From NCBI RefSeq assembly GCF_002234675.1, contig NC_019867.2, positions 21,174,184 to 21,238,183 on the forward strand: 64,000 nt of DNA, written 5' to 3'. Shown here in pieces: positions 32,746 through 53,869 of the stretch. The stretch's first letter is position 1, and every line of letters starts with the position of its first letter. A program made the translations under genes and the position numbers. The stretch comes from Oryzias latipes. Its lineage: Eukaryota > Chordata > Actinopteri > Beloniformes > Adrianichthyidae. The notes below the pieces were generated by a model, which was not told the origin of the DNA, ran no database searches, and saw nothing but the letters and a program-made list of their open reading frames with translations.

Positions 32746-34487
32746 CTGCGTTTACATGGACAAAAGTAATTGGAATGAACGCCTGCCTAATCAGAAAAAA
32801 ATGTGTCATGTAAACATGCCGTTCGGAATACTCTGCCCAGATCAGACTCATTCTGATCAAAATTTCTTTCCGATCAAAATAGGTGGGTTATGCCAATTGT
32901 TGATCTGATCGTGGTGCATATGAACAGTTTATTCCGATCATGGGTTTCTACTGCTCTGGTTTTATGTCATGCATAGCAGATTTCGCTCCAGAGTAAGCGT
33001 TGGATCGCAAACAGGACCAACCGGCTGCTCCGCACGTGTAAGCAATCGGTGTGTCCGAGCACAGGAGCGGCTCTGGGACGGTGTGTGAGCTAATGGAGGC
33101 AGCTTTTCAAAGCAAAAATTAGACACCCTGATTCATCTCGGGCTTTGTGGGGAGGGTCTAGTGGAGGGAGGCACGTGAAACATCCGTGCTCATCTTTCAC
33201 TGGTCCCCCCCACAATTTTAACTTCCACTTTCAGACACACACACTGCATGTTAGCAGACACACACAGAGCAAAAAAACACCACTCACAGAAGGGCCCCGG
33301 AGTGGGGGGGCTCTGTGGCTTGGCAGCGGTGGGGCCCCCACACTGGAAACCTCCTATTTTACCTAAAGCACACACAGCACACCCACACCTTCATACATGG
33401 GTGGGGTCGGGGAGGGGCGGCCGGTCTTCACCCGCCTGGTCCTCTCAGGGCGGCTGGCTTGTGGGTGTCCTGTCGGCTGCGGTGATGGTCGGGCATGCGG
33501 CGCTGGGGGTCGGTCGGCCGGACGGGGTTACTGCGTGGCGGCGGGGGGTGGGGGGTAACCAGAAGATTGTGAGTATGTGTGCGAGAGTGCATGGGTGGGA
33601 CGGACTTGGGGGCTGGCTCGCTGGGATCCTCTGGGGCTTTCCCTACCCATCACAGAGGGGGGAGGGCATTGGGGGGGTTGGGGAGGGGGGCTCAGATAAT
33701 ATGGCGGGGGAGGAGGGTTGTAGTGGGTAGGGTTATGGGGGGTGGCTGTGGGTGCGCGGAGATCTCTGGGTTGCTCAGGTCGGGTGCCGGGGCTGGCTTC
33801 GTCCTTCGCCCTTGTCTCGTTGTCCGGCGCCCGTAGGCCCCCATGGCTGCCCCCTGGTACGGCTAAGCGCTCCTGTCCTGTGGCCTGGGGGCCGGACCTC
33901 TCTTCCTTTTACTCCCCCACCCCCTCACATTCTTCCCCTCTCCCTCGCCACACACACTAAATGAAACAAATAAATAAAAAATAATACAACAAAAAGGGGT
34001 TTATACAAATCTACACCCTGGTTTCTCGAAGCTATATAACCTCTTTTTGTGATGGTAAAACCTGTCCAACACAAAAGGCCTTCAGCTCTAATCTGTTTGC
34101 TCAGCTGTTGGACAGAACAAGTTGGAAATAAATAAATAAATAAATAAATGTTGTTGGCATATATTAGCCTTACCCTAACCATTCTTCCGGCTCCGTTCCG
34201 CCAAGAATAAAGTACTGGCCGCACGGATTAAAAAGAATTATGAGCGAACAAGCACCTAATAATTATCATAACAACAATAAAAGCATGTTTAGAAGATCAT
34301 CTCGTCTATGCCGCCGCTTTTTTCGTTTACAACCGTTTCTTCTTCTACAGCCATTTCCGGTATTTTAGGTAGTTCTGCGCATGTCAAAATTATAATTCCG
34401 ATTGAAAGTGTGGTGTATGTAAAAGTTCAGCTCTAATGCGATCTTTGATCCGACCAAAGATATTTAGCACATGTAACCGCAGCTAAT
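32746..34487. mobile_element. DNA transposon with AGCTGCG..TTACATG ends, copy A
   Basis: The left end reads TAGCTGCGTTTACATG and the right end reads CATGTAACCGCAGCTA, its inverted partner. The inner left part (ATCAGACTCATTCTGATC, TTTCCGATCAAAATAGG) recurs in reverse at 60420-60603. The inner right part (CCGCACGGATTAAAAAG, GCATGTTTAGAAGAT) recurs in reverse at 42900-43150. No transposase was recognised. An L1 3' end (about 33370-34150) is inserted in the middle, which explains the large size. Confidence 0.6.
33370..34150 (+). mobile_element. L1 3' UTR fragment inside DNA transposon copy A
   Basis: A G-rich block (33395-33960) is followed by CCAACACAAAAGGCC, CTCAGCTGTTGGACAG and a (TAAA)n tail at about 34126-34148. 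This is the same L1 3' terminus as at 30554, 32544 and 47908, here in plus orientation. The long open frames at 33248-33836 are composition artefacts. Confidence 0.65.
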
Positions 34488-34767
34488 GTGTCTGTGTGTG
34501 TGAAAGAGAGTGCCGTTGCCATGGTAACGGGTTTAAAGTTTAGGCAGGACGGGCTGCGACACAGCTTAATGTCATCTACATAATTAGATATTGAACAGAC
34601 TTTGAGATGGACTGACTTTTTCCCGAAGTAACTGATTTTTCTAAACTACAAGATCTACAAGTCAAAATAACTCTTTCAGTTTTAACAAGCTCACAAGTTG
34701 AGGAATCCACTTATATACATTTTATTAGTCTTAAATAATAAGTCTTTATGTAAATGTGATCAGAAAA

Positions 34768-34915
34768 CCAATTCTGCATTCACACCGGATGCGATTTGCG
34801 TGTCACGGGTGTCGAGTTTCAATGACCAGTCAATGTACAGACGCAATCTGAGGTCCTGCAGCACAACCAAGCACGTACTCATCTTTGGGCATGTGACGTT
34901 TTCAGTGACTCGATC
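34768..34915. mobile_element. Partial MITE related to the element at 9071-9640
   Basis: GCATTCACACCGGATGCGAT followed by GAGTTTCAATG and AGTCAATGTACAGACGC parallels the left end at 9079-9142. The opposite end is not seen. Confidence 0.35.
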
Positions 34916-35030
34916 AAAGGGTAGAAAAGTTAATCCAGTTTGTCTTTAATTCCATGTTTTATTCTCTCAGAAACGTCTGTGTTACAACTAATAAAGAACA
35001 ATTCACAAAACAGTTTTATAACAAAACATC

Positions 35031-35112
35031 TACAGTACAGACCAAAAGTTTGAACACACCTTCTCATTCAAAGGAATGGGAAGGTGTGTCCAAACCTTTG
35101 GTCTGTCCTGTA
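35031..35112. mobile_element. 82-bp fold-back element with TA ends
   Basis: TACAGTACAGACCAAA at the left pairs with TTTGGTCTGTCCTGTA at the right, and the two arms match as imperfect inverted repeats almost to the centre. The TA at each end suggests a miniature Tc1/mariner-type element. Confidence 0.7.
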
Positions 35113-36572
35113 CCTGGACAACATAAAAGGTGATGGTCAGAGATGGAAGGCTCCTGCACATGCACACACAGGACGCTCGGACACGTCTGTGTCACATCAA
35201 GAACATAAATGTTACATCTTCAGTGTGTCCTTCTGAACTACACATCACTGGTGAAATTTCTACTACAGTCACAAAACCTCAGTCAAAAGACCACTTCAAA
35301 AGAGTCAGTATGGAGAGAGTTGGCCAGACTCCGCTACCACACACCACTGAGTTGCCAGAGACTGTCCCGATTGGGCAAAGGCAGGAAACACCTTGGACAG
35401 ATCGCCAGCCTGTCACAGTACCCATGGAGCTGCAGCGATCGAGCTTGGAGCAGGAAAGCAGTGAATGCTAAAAAGCATTCACACAATTAAATGAATCCCA
35501 CAAAAAGTTGCTTATATCGCTTTTGAGACACAAAGTTCAAATAAAAATAAGCAACCGATTATAGTTAACAATGTTCTATTGGAGTTGCACAAAACTGATG
35601 TTGTACTAGTGCTGCACGAATCTAAGGCAAAATATAGTCTAAAAATCACCCTGGGGGCCTCTAGCATGTCTCATTTTGCATAATACAAATTACAACCAAA
35701 ATGAGATTTTCTGTCAATTATTCCTGTACAAAACGACACAATGTCTTTGATAAAATGACGTTTTTTTTCTCCAAATGTTTATTTAAAGCCTTGCCACAAA
35801 CATGGCCTGAGAACGATGCATGTTTAGAAAAATATATCTGCAAATGCATTTTTCAGAATGCGCCTTACATTTACTTGACCTCAACTCGATATTAAACATT
35901 AAAAATGGGAAATATCCTGATAGAAAAAAACATGTTGTTTCCACTTAACATCAGAAAAAACACAGACTTCCTGTTAATAAAAAGGCAAAAAACCTCAAAT
36001 TTTGTTGTTTTGAACATAAGACATACCTGCTTTCTCATCCTGCTTTTTATTGGTAGCTTTATCTGACAAAAACAAACCTTTCTTTTTTATACGAAATGTC
36101 AAAGAAATAACTAGTTTCCTCACAACAATCATAGACAACACCCCAGATTCTCTAGATTAATGTTCAAATAACAGGATTTGTGGCAAATCTAATCCAATTG
36201 TGGATGCTGTCCAACATTAACTGCTTATGATTCCTTAATTGGATATGTTTTTGATAAATGAGGTTTCCTACTCAGTCTATTTTTCTGAGTGATAATGCAA
36301 AAGTTAAAGTGCAACCTCTTGCTTTAAATTAACACTAACGTACTAAAATTGTAAGATAAGAGCATGTTACATTGACTTATTGAGTTTGAGCTAAAGAGGC
36401 ACTGAAATATAGTTTCCATGTTTGGACAACAGAAACGAGTGTTGGCTGTGTCTCTGTATCTAAAACATAGCTGGGGTCTTCAGTGTCAACTCCTTTTAAC
36501 CGTGTTTCTATCTGAATGTCTTTGAGGAAATCGTTTCCACAGGGAGGGTGACAAAGGAATATGAAGGGAAGT
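35113..36572. other. Intergenic sequence downstream of ggt1
   Basis: A segment near 35389-35420 (CACCTTGGACAGATCGCCAG, then CTGTCACAG) resembles the tail of a common teleost retroposon. Otherwise no gene is seen. The 3' UTR of ggt1 presumably occupies the right end. Confidence 0.4.
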
Positions 36573-46192
<9,620 letters not shown>

Positions 46193-46216
46193 TTTTCTGT
46201 TCGGGGAGTACAACAC

Positions 46217-47804
46217 ATCTGTGAATCAGAGAAGATCCTCAAGCGCAAACACATTATCGTTATCATTAAAAATGGCAACCACACAATTCTACAAGTTGTG
46301 TTTCTGCTGCTTTGTAGAGAAAGCTCACTCACCTTTGGTGTTTAGCTTTTCAGATATTGATTAAAAATATTTAAAGAATGTAGAGGAGAAATAGAAAGAG
46401 CTGACCTGTAAGCTGACTGTCCAACTGTAAACAGGAATGGTGAAGTATGATCAACTTAAGTCTTTGACATGTCATCTTTTTTTTTTAGGTAACATGCATG
46501 TGTCATAAGGCGGCACTGATGGTTAGTGGCTTTTAGATGGCTTTTAGATAATAATAGTACGTGCTACCTGCACACACCTGCCTGCTCTACCTGTTTCTTT
46601 TGGCTTTAAAGGGAGCTAATAAAATAAGAGGGGAAAAATTTGTTTGATAAAAAACTTCACTTTTGATTTAGAATGTAAACATTAGATCAAAAAACTTTTT
46701 TCAAATATCAACTAAATCTGAAATGTATGTGGTTTATATTATCACATTTCAAAGTTCAGCATCTATTTTGCAAGCAGTGTAAGCCTCCCTGTCATTACTT
46801 TGAGGTGATACTCTTGAGTTTGTCTCTATGGTTCTTTAAAGCCTTTCGTTTCGCTTTGATATCAATCTGTCAGCATTGCCAAAGTGAAAATGTGAGCCAT
46901 CTGTTTACAGATGCAAGCCACATTCAGCTCTGACTCAGGGCCACATGTGATTGGCTCAGCTGGCAGCATCGCTGTGCTCAGTAACCGTGTCAAAGTCTGT
47001 CTAGATTATTCTGCAAGTATCCTCAGACAGTTTGAGATGCCTGAGACTTCACAGAGGAGCAGAGGTTCAAGATGGCAGCACTTCTTGCATCCATTCTGCA
47101 CTCCTGTTTATGCACTGATGGAGGCTTCTGCTGTGCTGCAACAATTGCAAATCTAATCACTGCTATAAAGCCATAGATCTTCCAAATTCACAGCTGCATC
47201 AGAGATATAGTTTATTCATTGCTGTGAGCTGATGTATAGCAGGGGAGGACAACCACACAGTTGCAAGTCACAAATGCTTTCCATCAGAATTTATTAGTAC
47301 TGCTATTACTAACTTGAGGTTGTTTTTTTTAATGGCAGATAGATAGAGCCTGGTCATATATTAGTCCCACGGCTAAAGGCGTAGAAGTTCAATTTTCCTT
47401 TGAGGAGTGCTGATTGGTTTTGCACGGTGAATTGGATGGCTTTTTCATGCTTGCATGTACGGCAGCACATTAGAGGCCACACACAAACAGTACACACCAG
47501 CAGAAGAAGGGCAGTCTGCAGCATCACAAACAGCTGAGAGATGACTGCATGGAAAGAGGGTGATGTCACATGTTGTTATGGGAAGCTACATGTCTTATAA
47601 TGACAGGGGCTGCAGTTAGAAGCTGGTGACACACCTATTTTCAGTAAAAATGTGACTTGTGTTTGTGATCTAAAAAGCCACATTCATAATCCTGGTGTTT
47701 CTGTTGCAGTTTTATCAGAAGAATAGCTTTTTTTTTTAGATCAAAAGCACATCAGAGGTCATGGAAGCAGATCTTTGTAGGATCTCTCGTCATCCAAGAA
47801 TGTC
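46217..47804. other. Intergenic region upstream of ggt1
   Basis: It presumably contains the ggt1 5' untranslated sequence and promoter, but no exon boundary or core promoter motif could be fixed. No other gene is seen. Confidence 0.4.
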
Positions 47805-47873
47805 TATCAATCCATCTTTTATTCCTGCTTTGTCCTTGTCAGGGTCAGGGGGATTGTTGGAGCATAATTGTTT
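47805..47873 (+). repeat. Left half of a teleost retroposon tail split by the L1
   Basis: It contains CATC..TTTATTCCTGCTTTG and GTCAGGGTCAGGGGG. It continues at 53602 with TGCACCTATAGGGCGATTTA and GAACTGTGGGAGGAAGC, a segment order common in fish repeats. It ends in the 17-bp target duplication TTGGAGCATAATTGTTT (47857-47873). Confidence 0.65.
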
Positions 47874-47899
47874 TGTTTTTTTTTTTGTTTTTTTTTTAT

Positions 47900-50273
47900 C
47901 TTGTCCTGTCCAACAGCTAGGCAGGCAGATGAGAGCTGAGGGCCTCTTGTGTTGGACATACTTTACTTTAACAAGAGGGGTTATTAATCTTCAGACAAAC
48001 CAAAGGTATGACTGAATAAACCCCTTTTGTAATTGAGGCCAAACTTTATTAATTTCAACCATGTTTGAAAATCTTTGGTGTTGGACCTGACGGAAAAGGA
48101 AAGAAGGGAAGAAGAGAGAGGGATGTTAGAGAGGGGAGGGTGATAGTGAGAGGGGGGGTAAGACCATGAAGCAGCATAGAGCAGACAGGTTTACTGGTTG
48201 TTTATCATTACGGTACGGTTCAAATGTAGTACAAAAAGGGCGGGGCCTGTCCACACACACTCAAATGTTATCAACACACCTGCTAGCTGCAAAAATGTCC
48301 ACATGTCAACATGTCCACAAAACAGATAGTGTTCACAAACGCATACCTATGCCTTTCAACCAACTAGTGTGAAATCTTTCATTCATTCAATCATGCAAAC
48401 TATTAGTGCAAAGGTGAGCTAACACCTGTGTTCAGGTGAGTGTTTATGTTCTTCTAAAATGGATGGTGGAATGTGAAAAGAAGGAGGAGGAGCGCCCAGC
48501 CACCCCCACACCCAGACCCCGCCGCAGCAGCAGCGGCAGCCGGAATCCCCCCAACGCCACACGGGAACAGGCAGGGAACAACCGCCCCCCGGGCGAGCAA
48601 GACCGCCACCCAGGCCAGGGCCAGCAGGACCGCCGCGAGGCCCCCAGAGCCAGAGAGCAGGGAGGCGCGGAGGGAAAGAGAGCGCCGCTCCAGCCCAACC
48701 AGGAAAGCAGCCCCCCCGCCGCGTCAGGAGAGCCCAACGCAGGGCCCCACCGGAGAAGGACGCCCACAGCCCCAGACGAGCACCCCACCACCACCCAGGA
48801 GTTCCGGGCATCCCCCCGCCCCAACCCCAGGTACGAGCAGGACCCCCCAAGGGAGACCCGCTCCGCACTCCAGGCAGCCACCCACCCGGCCCACGGTTGG
48901 TCCAGGGAGGAGCAAGGCAGGGGCCAGCCGCCCCCGCCCAGGAGGGGGGAACCCCGGGGAAAAAAGGGGGCCCATAAGGGGTGTTGTAAATATGGCCCAA
49001 CCAGGCTCGGCCACTGTTGGAAGTTTGGCGGGGCCCAGCGCTCATGAGCAAGGACCAGGACCCACCCCCCAGGGACACAAACACCCCCGGCTCAGATGTA
49101 ATGTGAGCCCCCCCACCGTGCGGAGAGAGCACCACCGGGCCCAGGAAGCCGGCACCCAGGGGACACGGCCGCCGTCGCCAAGGGGCCCGCACCCCCCACC
49201 AGGGAAGGGGTAGGGGACAGATGGGCCCAGGTCCCACCTTCCTTGCAAAATGGGTGTGCGTGTATGTGTGTTTGACAGGGTGTGTGTGTGCATGTGTGTG
49301 TGTTTATGTTGGAATGTATATATTGAAGGGGGAGGGGTGTGTGTACTAAGGGGGGTGCAGTTAAAATTGGCGAGTAGGGCACTAAGTGGACATCTCCTGA
49401 TTACTCACAGTGATGTCCCCTCACCCTCCCCACCAAGGGGCCCTAAATGTCTAAAGTACGGTTAAAATTGGCGGGTAGGGTGCTAGGAGGACATCTGCTG
49501 CTTGCTGGCAGTGATGTCCAAGCACCCCCCCTACCAAGGACCCTACAAATAAAACCGAAAAAGGGGGGGCCCACTCCATACGGCAACCATAAGAGGGAGG
49601 CCACTGCCAAGTAGCTCCCCCCCAAGGCGCATCGCAGGCTAGACCCCCCACCCCCTCACCCTAATATGAGGTTATATGAGGAAGGGGGTAAGTTGGGGAC
49701 AGCTGGTAGACTGTCCCCCACTGGTCAAACAGCTGTCCCCCAGCCCCCCCCCAGCAAACGGGCAGCCAACCGGCCGAGGCAACCACCGATTGCCTCAGTG
49801 GAGACCCCGACCCGTCAGCCCCCCCGCCCAGCACCAATAATGGCCCCCCCTCCCCCCCAAAACGCCCCCCCCACAGGACAGGGCCGACAAGCCCCCCACC
49901 CCAGACCCCGCAGCCGAAGCGGATGACACCCAGAGCGACCGGGGGCCCCGAGAGGGTTGTCCCGTCCCGTCCCAGAGCCAGGGAAGGGCCGATCCCAGCC
50001 CCAGGCGCAGATGGGCAGCCCATCCAGCGCCGCTGCCCCCCCCCCCCCCCCCCGAGCAGGGCCCCCCGCCAATTCCCCCCAGCACAGGCAAAGGGACCAC
50101 CCCCCCAAGCCAAGCCAGACCACCACCCCACCCCCCCACCACGCACCCCCACACCCAAGCCCAGAGGACCACGCAGCGCCCCAGCCCGCCCCCGCCAGGC
50201 ACCGGAGGCCCCGACCCCCACCCCAAGCCACGGCAGAAGGGCAAGGAGCAGCGACGACCAAGCACCCCACCCC
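47900..50273 (-). other. Very long G-rich L1 3' UTR
   Basis: About 48430-50280 is extremely GC-rich compared with its surroundings. Nearly all of the skew is C on the + strand, so G on the L1 RNA, and it includes an 18-base run (50036-50053). The terminal 0.5 kb (47900-48420) is AT-rich and is shared with the fragments at 30541, 32544 and 34060. Long open frames in all phases reflect the lack of stop codons in GC-rich sequence and carry no recognisable domain. Confidence 0.7.
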
Positions 50274-53200
50274 CTAAGTCATGGAGTCAACCACAGGAGA
50301 CCAGAGAGACTGAATTCTTTCAAAGTTACTTGAACTTTGGGCTGACATTTTTTCCAAGCTGATATGATCAAACAGCAGATTTCTGTGTTGACTTATTTTT
50401 ATATTTTTCTTGTATTTCCAATTTATTAAAATAGTTTTTTTGGCAATACAAAGAGTTATGAAAATGATAGATGCTAATCCTTCTTCTATGTCGATGGCAC
50501 TCATGTCACCAAGCACACAAAGTGACGGTGAGGCAGTGATTGAAACCTTAAGCCAGACTGATAAATCGGCACATACCTGCTGCCAGAGAGCCTGGACAGG
50601 TGTGCAGAACCACAGTGCGTGCATGTAACTGTCGGGTAGATTACTATCACAGTGCTCGCAAATGTCTGAGTTACTGAGACCCATCTTGAACATCCTCTGT
50701 CCAGTGTAGTAAATTCTGTGAAGAGTTTTGAGATGGATTAGCTGCAGATTTGGACTTTTTGTCAGTTTAAAGGTGTTTAGACAGAGTTCTGACCAGAAGC
50801 TTTCATCTGTGCTGATGCTCAAATCTGCATCCCATTTTGTTGTTGGAAGGGCAATATTGTTATCTAAATTACATAAAAGTTTGTATATTTTGGAGAGAGT
50901 TCTATTCATTGAAAAATTAATCAGAGTGGTAACTACATCTGGTAGCTTTAAGTCGTCGTCTTTATATTTATACTTTTTAGTAATACTTGATTTAAGTTGC
51001 TGATATTCCAAGAAGTTATTTATTCCATGTTTGTTTTGAAGTTCCTGGGGAGTTATGAATCTTCTATCAATAATTATGTGCTCTAGTTGTTTTATGCCCC
51101 CTGCTTGCCAAGCTGGGAAGTGAATCATTTTTTTGTTTATAAGGATGTGCGGGTTCTTCCAGATGGGTGTCATTTTGCACGGTTGAATTGTTGATTTTGA
51201 TATTTTGAGAAATTCCCACCAGGCTGTTAAAGTGGCGTTTATATTAATAGTTTTGAAATAATCCTGTTTTTTTAACTGTTTGGCTAATGAATGGTAGCTC
51301 TGACAGGTTGATCTTTCCACATAACGCCTGTTCCAAGTCTAACCATGAGTTGGTTTCTGGATTATTTTTTAACCATTTTAAGATGTATTGTAATATATTT
51401 GCAAGAAAGTATTTGTGGAAATTAGGTAATTCTAATCCTCCACAGCTTTTTGCAGATTTTAAAGTTTTCAGACTAATTCTTGCAGGTTTATTGTTCCATA
51501 GAAAGCTTGATATGGATGAGTCTAATGTTTTGAACCATTTTAATGGTGGTTGTGTGGGAATCATTGAGAAGAGATAATTAACCTTGGGTAAGATTTTCAT
51601 TTTAACCGTGGCTACCTTGCCCATAAGGGACAGAGGCAGGTTGGTCCAGCGTGTTAGATCGTCGTGTATGCTTTTCAGTAATGGGGTGTGGTTTAGCTGC
51701 ACCAGTTCTGATAGTTTGGGGGAAAAGTAGATACCCAGATATTTGATATTTCCTGTTTTAACTGGAATTGTGAGTCTTTGTTCCATATTCCTGTTGAGTG
51801 GTAATAAAACAGACTTATTCCAATTAATGGAATAGTCTGATATGGAGGAGAATTCATTTATGATCATTGCTGTTTCAGTTACAGAATGTAAATTCCTTAA
51901 AAACAGTAATATGTCATCCGCATAAAGACTAATTTTATGATGGCTGTGTTTGGTTTTTATTCCTATAATGCTTTCATTCTGTCTTATTGCTGCAGCTAAA
52001 GGCTCAATGAATATAGCAAAAAGAGAAGGAGAGAGTGGGCAACCCTGTCTGGTTCCTCTTCCAAGAAAAAAACCTGTTTGAAGTCTGTTTATTAGTTCTA
52101 ACTGATGCATTGGGGTTGTGATATAATATTTTGATCCAATTGATGAATGCTTCTCCAAAACCAAACTTATGGAGGGCAGCAATAAGGAACTTCCAATTTA
52201 CTCTGTCAAAGGCTTTTTCAGCATCCAGCGATAGTACCGTCATTTCCTGGTTTTCAATGGTGGCAAAGTCTATTATATTAACTAGTCTACGGACATTATC
52301 ATCCGAGTGTCTGCCTTTGATGAATCCAGTTTGGTCGAAGTGAATTATGTGAGGAGTGATTTTTTCTAATCTCTGTGCTAGTGCTTTGCAGATAATTTTT
52401 ACATCTGCATTGATTAAAGAAATAGGGCGATAGCTTGAAGGACTAGTGGGATCTTTGTCTGGTTTTAGAAGAAGAATTATGTTGGCTGAGTTCATGTTAG
52501 GTGGCATTGATTGGCTCTCATTAATAGATGTGACCGTTTTATAAAATGTTGGTGCCAGTTGTTCCCAGAATTCTTTATAAAACTCAGCAGGAAAGCCGTC
52601 AGGCCCTGGTGCTTTACCATTGGGCATAAGTAACAGAGCTTCATGAAGTTCAGACAACGAGAGCGGAGAGTCTAAGTTTGTGATTTGATCCTCGTTTAGC
52701 CTGGGTAGGTTTACATTATTAAGAAATGAGTCAATACTTTGCTCTGACGGATTGATCTGTGGTGTGTACAAGTTTTCATAAAAGTTTTCAAATGCGTTAT
52801 TAATTTTGACCGGGTCATAAGTGACGTTTCCTGTTTGGTCCGTAATAGAGGTGATTGATGATTTTTCTCTATTAATTTTAAGCTGATTAGCCAGAAATTT
52901 GCCAGATTTATTAGAGTTTTCAAATCTTTCAAGTCGTAGCCTTTGTATTTGAAATTGTGTTTGTTTATTGATGATGTCATTTAAATGCAGCTTTAAATTT
53001 TTTCAGATCTCCCAGAATGTCTTCCTGTGCAGAAGCAGCATAAGCAGTCTCCAGGGTTTTGATTTTATTTTCTAATTCTAATAAATCTGCTTTCTCTTTG
53101 CGTTTTTTGTGCGTTGAATAAGAAATGATTTTCCCTCTCATGACTGCCTTTGCTGTTTCCCAGAGAATGCACGGTGAGATGTCTGGAGTTTTGTTGAAGT

Positions 53201-53279
53201 CTAAGAAGGTTGCCCACTCTTTTTTAAAGAATTCAAGAAATTCCTGGTCCTTTTACAGAGACGTATTAAACCTCCAGGT

Positions 53280-53414
53280 TAATTCAATGAAGTTCATTGT
53301 GTCTATAAGTTCTATTAAGCAGTTAAATTATTTTTTATCAGACACTGGGTTTGTTTTGTGTAAAACCTACTGACATGTTTCGGCGGAATGCCTTCCGCCT
53401 TCGTCAGGGTCGTC
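53280..53414 (-). mobile_element. 135-bp insert with hammerhead-like motif, Penelope-type candidate
   Basis: The L1 coding sequence reads continuously if 53280-53414 is left out. CCAGGT flanks it at 53274-53279 and 53415-53420, a 6-bp target duplication. In minus orientation the insert starts with the hammerhead-like segment, continues through AT-rich sequence, and ends TAGACACAATGAAC, TTCATTGAATTA. That end is shared with 25242-25262. Tandem or terminal hammerhead motifs are a known feature of Penelope-like elements; assignment to that class is inferred. Confidence 0.6.
53372..53407 (-). ncRNA. Hammerhead ribozyme-like motif
   Basis: On the minus strand CTGACGA (53407-53401) is followed by a 7-bp stem GGCGGAA/TTCCGCC with loop GGCA. 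GAAACATGTC (53381-53372) comes next. This order matches the hammerhead core CUGANGA, stem II, GAAA, stem III (self-complementary ACAUGU), and cleavage after GUC. Two weaknesses: an extra A sits between CUGACGA and stem II, and the bases available for stem I pair poorly. It may be a decayed ribozyme or one needing a dimer. Confidence 0.4.
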
Positions 53415-53601
53415 CCAGGTTGTACCAGAGGGTGTGTATTTTTCCCTAGAAATATTTACAGAGACTGGAGCATGGTCACTGTTAATAATTGGATGGATGT
53501 TGGAGCTTTGAATATTTTTTAAAAGAGAGTTACTGATTAATAAATAGTCTAAACGGGAGTGTGAGTGGTGAACTGGAGAGAAAAAGGTGAACCCTTTAAT
53601 T

Positions 53602-53830
53602 TTGGAGCATAATTGTTTACTTGGGGGCACATCTTATGTTGCCAGTTCATTGCACGATTAGAGACACACACTTGCACCTATAGGGCGATTTACAGTCACC
53701 AATCAACCCTTGAAATGTGTGTTTGAACTGTGGGAGGAAGCTGGAGAGTCAACAGAAAGAAAGGAAAGTTTGGATAAAATCAAGAGCCTTCTTGCTGTGA
53801 GGTGAGAATGCTAACAGACAACTTTATTGC
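53602..53830 (+). repeat. Right half of the teleost retroposon tail split by the L1
   Basis: It continues the repeat at 47805-47873 after the L1 insertion, with GGGCGATTTACAGTCACCAA and GTGGGAGGAAGCTGGAGAG. Confidence 0.6.
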
Positions 53831-53869
53831 TCTTCCCTGAAACTTTTGAACAATCCGGTAAATTTGTCA

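Larger units (their letters stand above)
47874..53601 (-). mobile_element. 5'-truncated L1-clade LINE with 17-bp target duplication
   Basis: TTGGAGCATAATTGTTT occurs at 47857-47873 and again at 53602-53618, and the left copy is followed by a T-rich run (poly(A) tail on the minus strand). In coding orientation the element starts inside the endonuclease domain, runs through ORF2 (to 50274), and has a 2.4 kb 3' UTR (50273-47874). The truncation means that it was inactive on arrival. A 135-bp foreign insert lies at 53280-53414. Confidence 0.9.
50274..53601 (-). pseudogene. L1 ORF2 remnant (endonuclease end and reverse transcriptase)
   Basis: In coding direction: the end of the APE-type endonuclease (SRLDYLLISNSL, then SDHAPVSVNI), near 53600-53430; a linker with FLDFNKTPDISPCILWE; and reverse transcriptase with GPDGFPAEFYKEFW, SYRPISLINADVK, DQTGFIKGRHSDDN and LSLDAEKAFDRVNW. 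Next come YADDILLFLRN, where the Asp-Asp pair is intact, and a C-terminal part ending at 50274 with a cysteine-containing CEHCDSNLPDSYMHALWFC. The frame is broken into at least five overlapping pieces (53367-53630, 52711-52980, 52004-52771, 51244-52182, 50274-51320) by frameshifts and stops. The L1 clade assignment comes from these motifs. Confidence 0.85.

Noticed and set aside
33145..33964. Open frames of up to 160 codons
   Set aside because: Same G-rich L1 3' UTR sequence as at 48-50 kb; composition artefact.
46202..46218. Alternative upstream ggt1 start at 46216
   Set aside because: The in-frame codon there is GTG; the nearby ATG (46218) is out of frame. ATG 46192 gives the expected short cytoplasmic tail before the membrane anchor.
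48419..50333. Many long overlapping open frames on both strands (up to 272 codons)
   Set aside because: They lie in the extremely GC-rich L1 3' UTR where stop codons are rare. The translations are Pro/Arg- or Gly-rich low complexity with no domain, and all frames are open alike.
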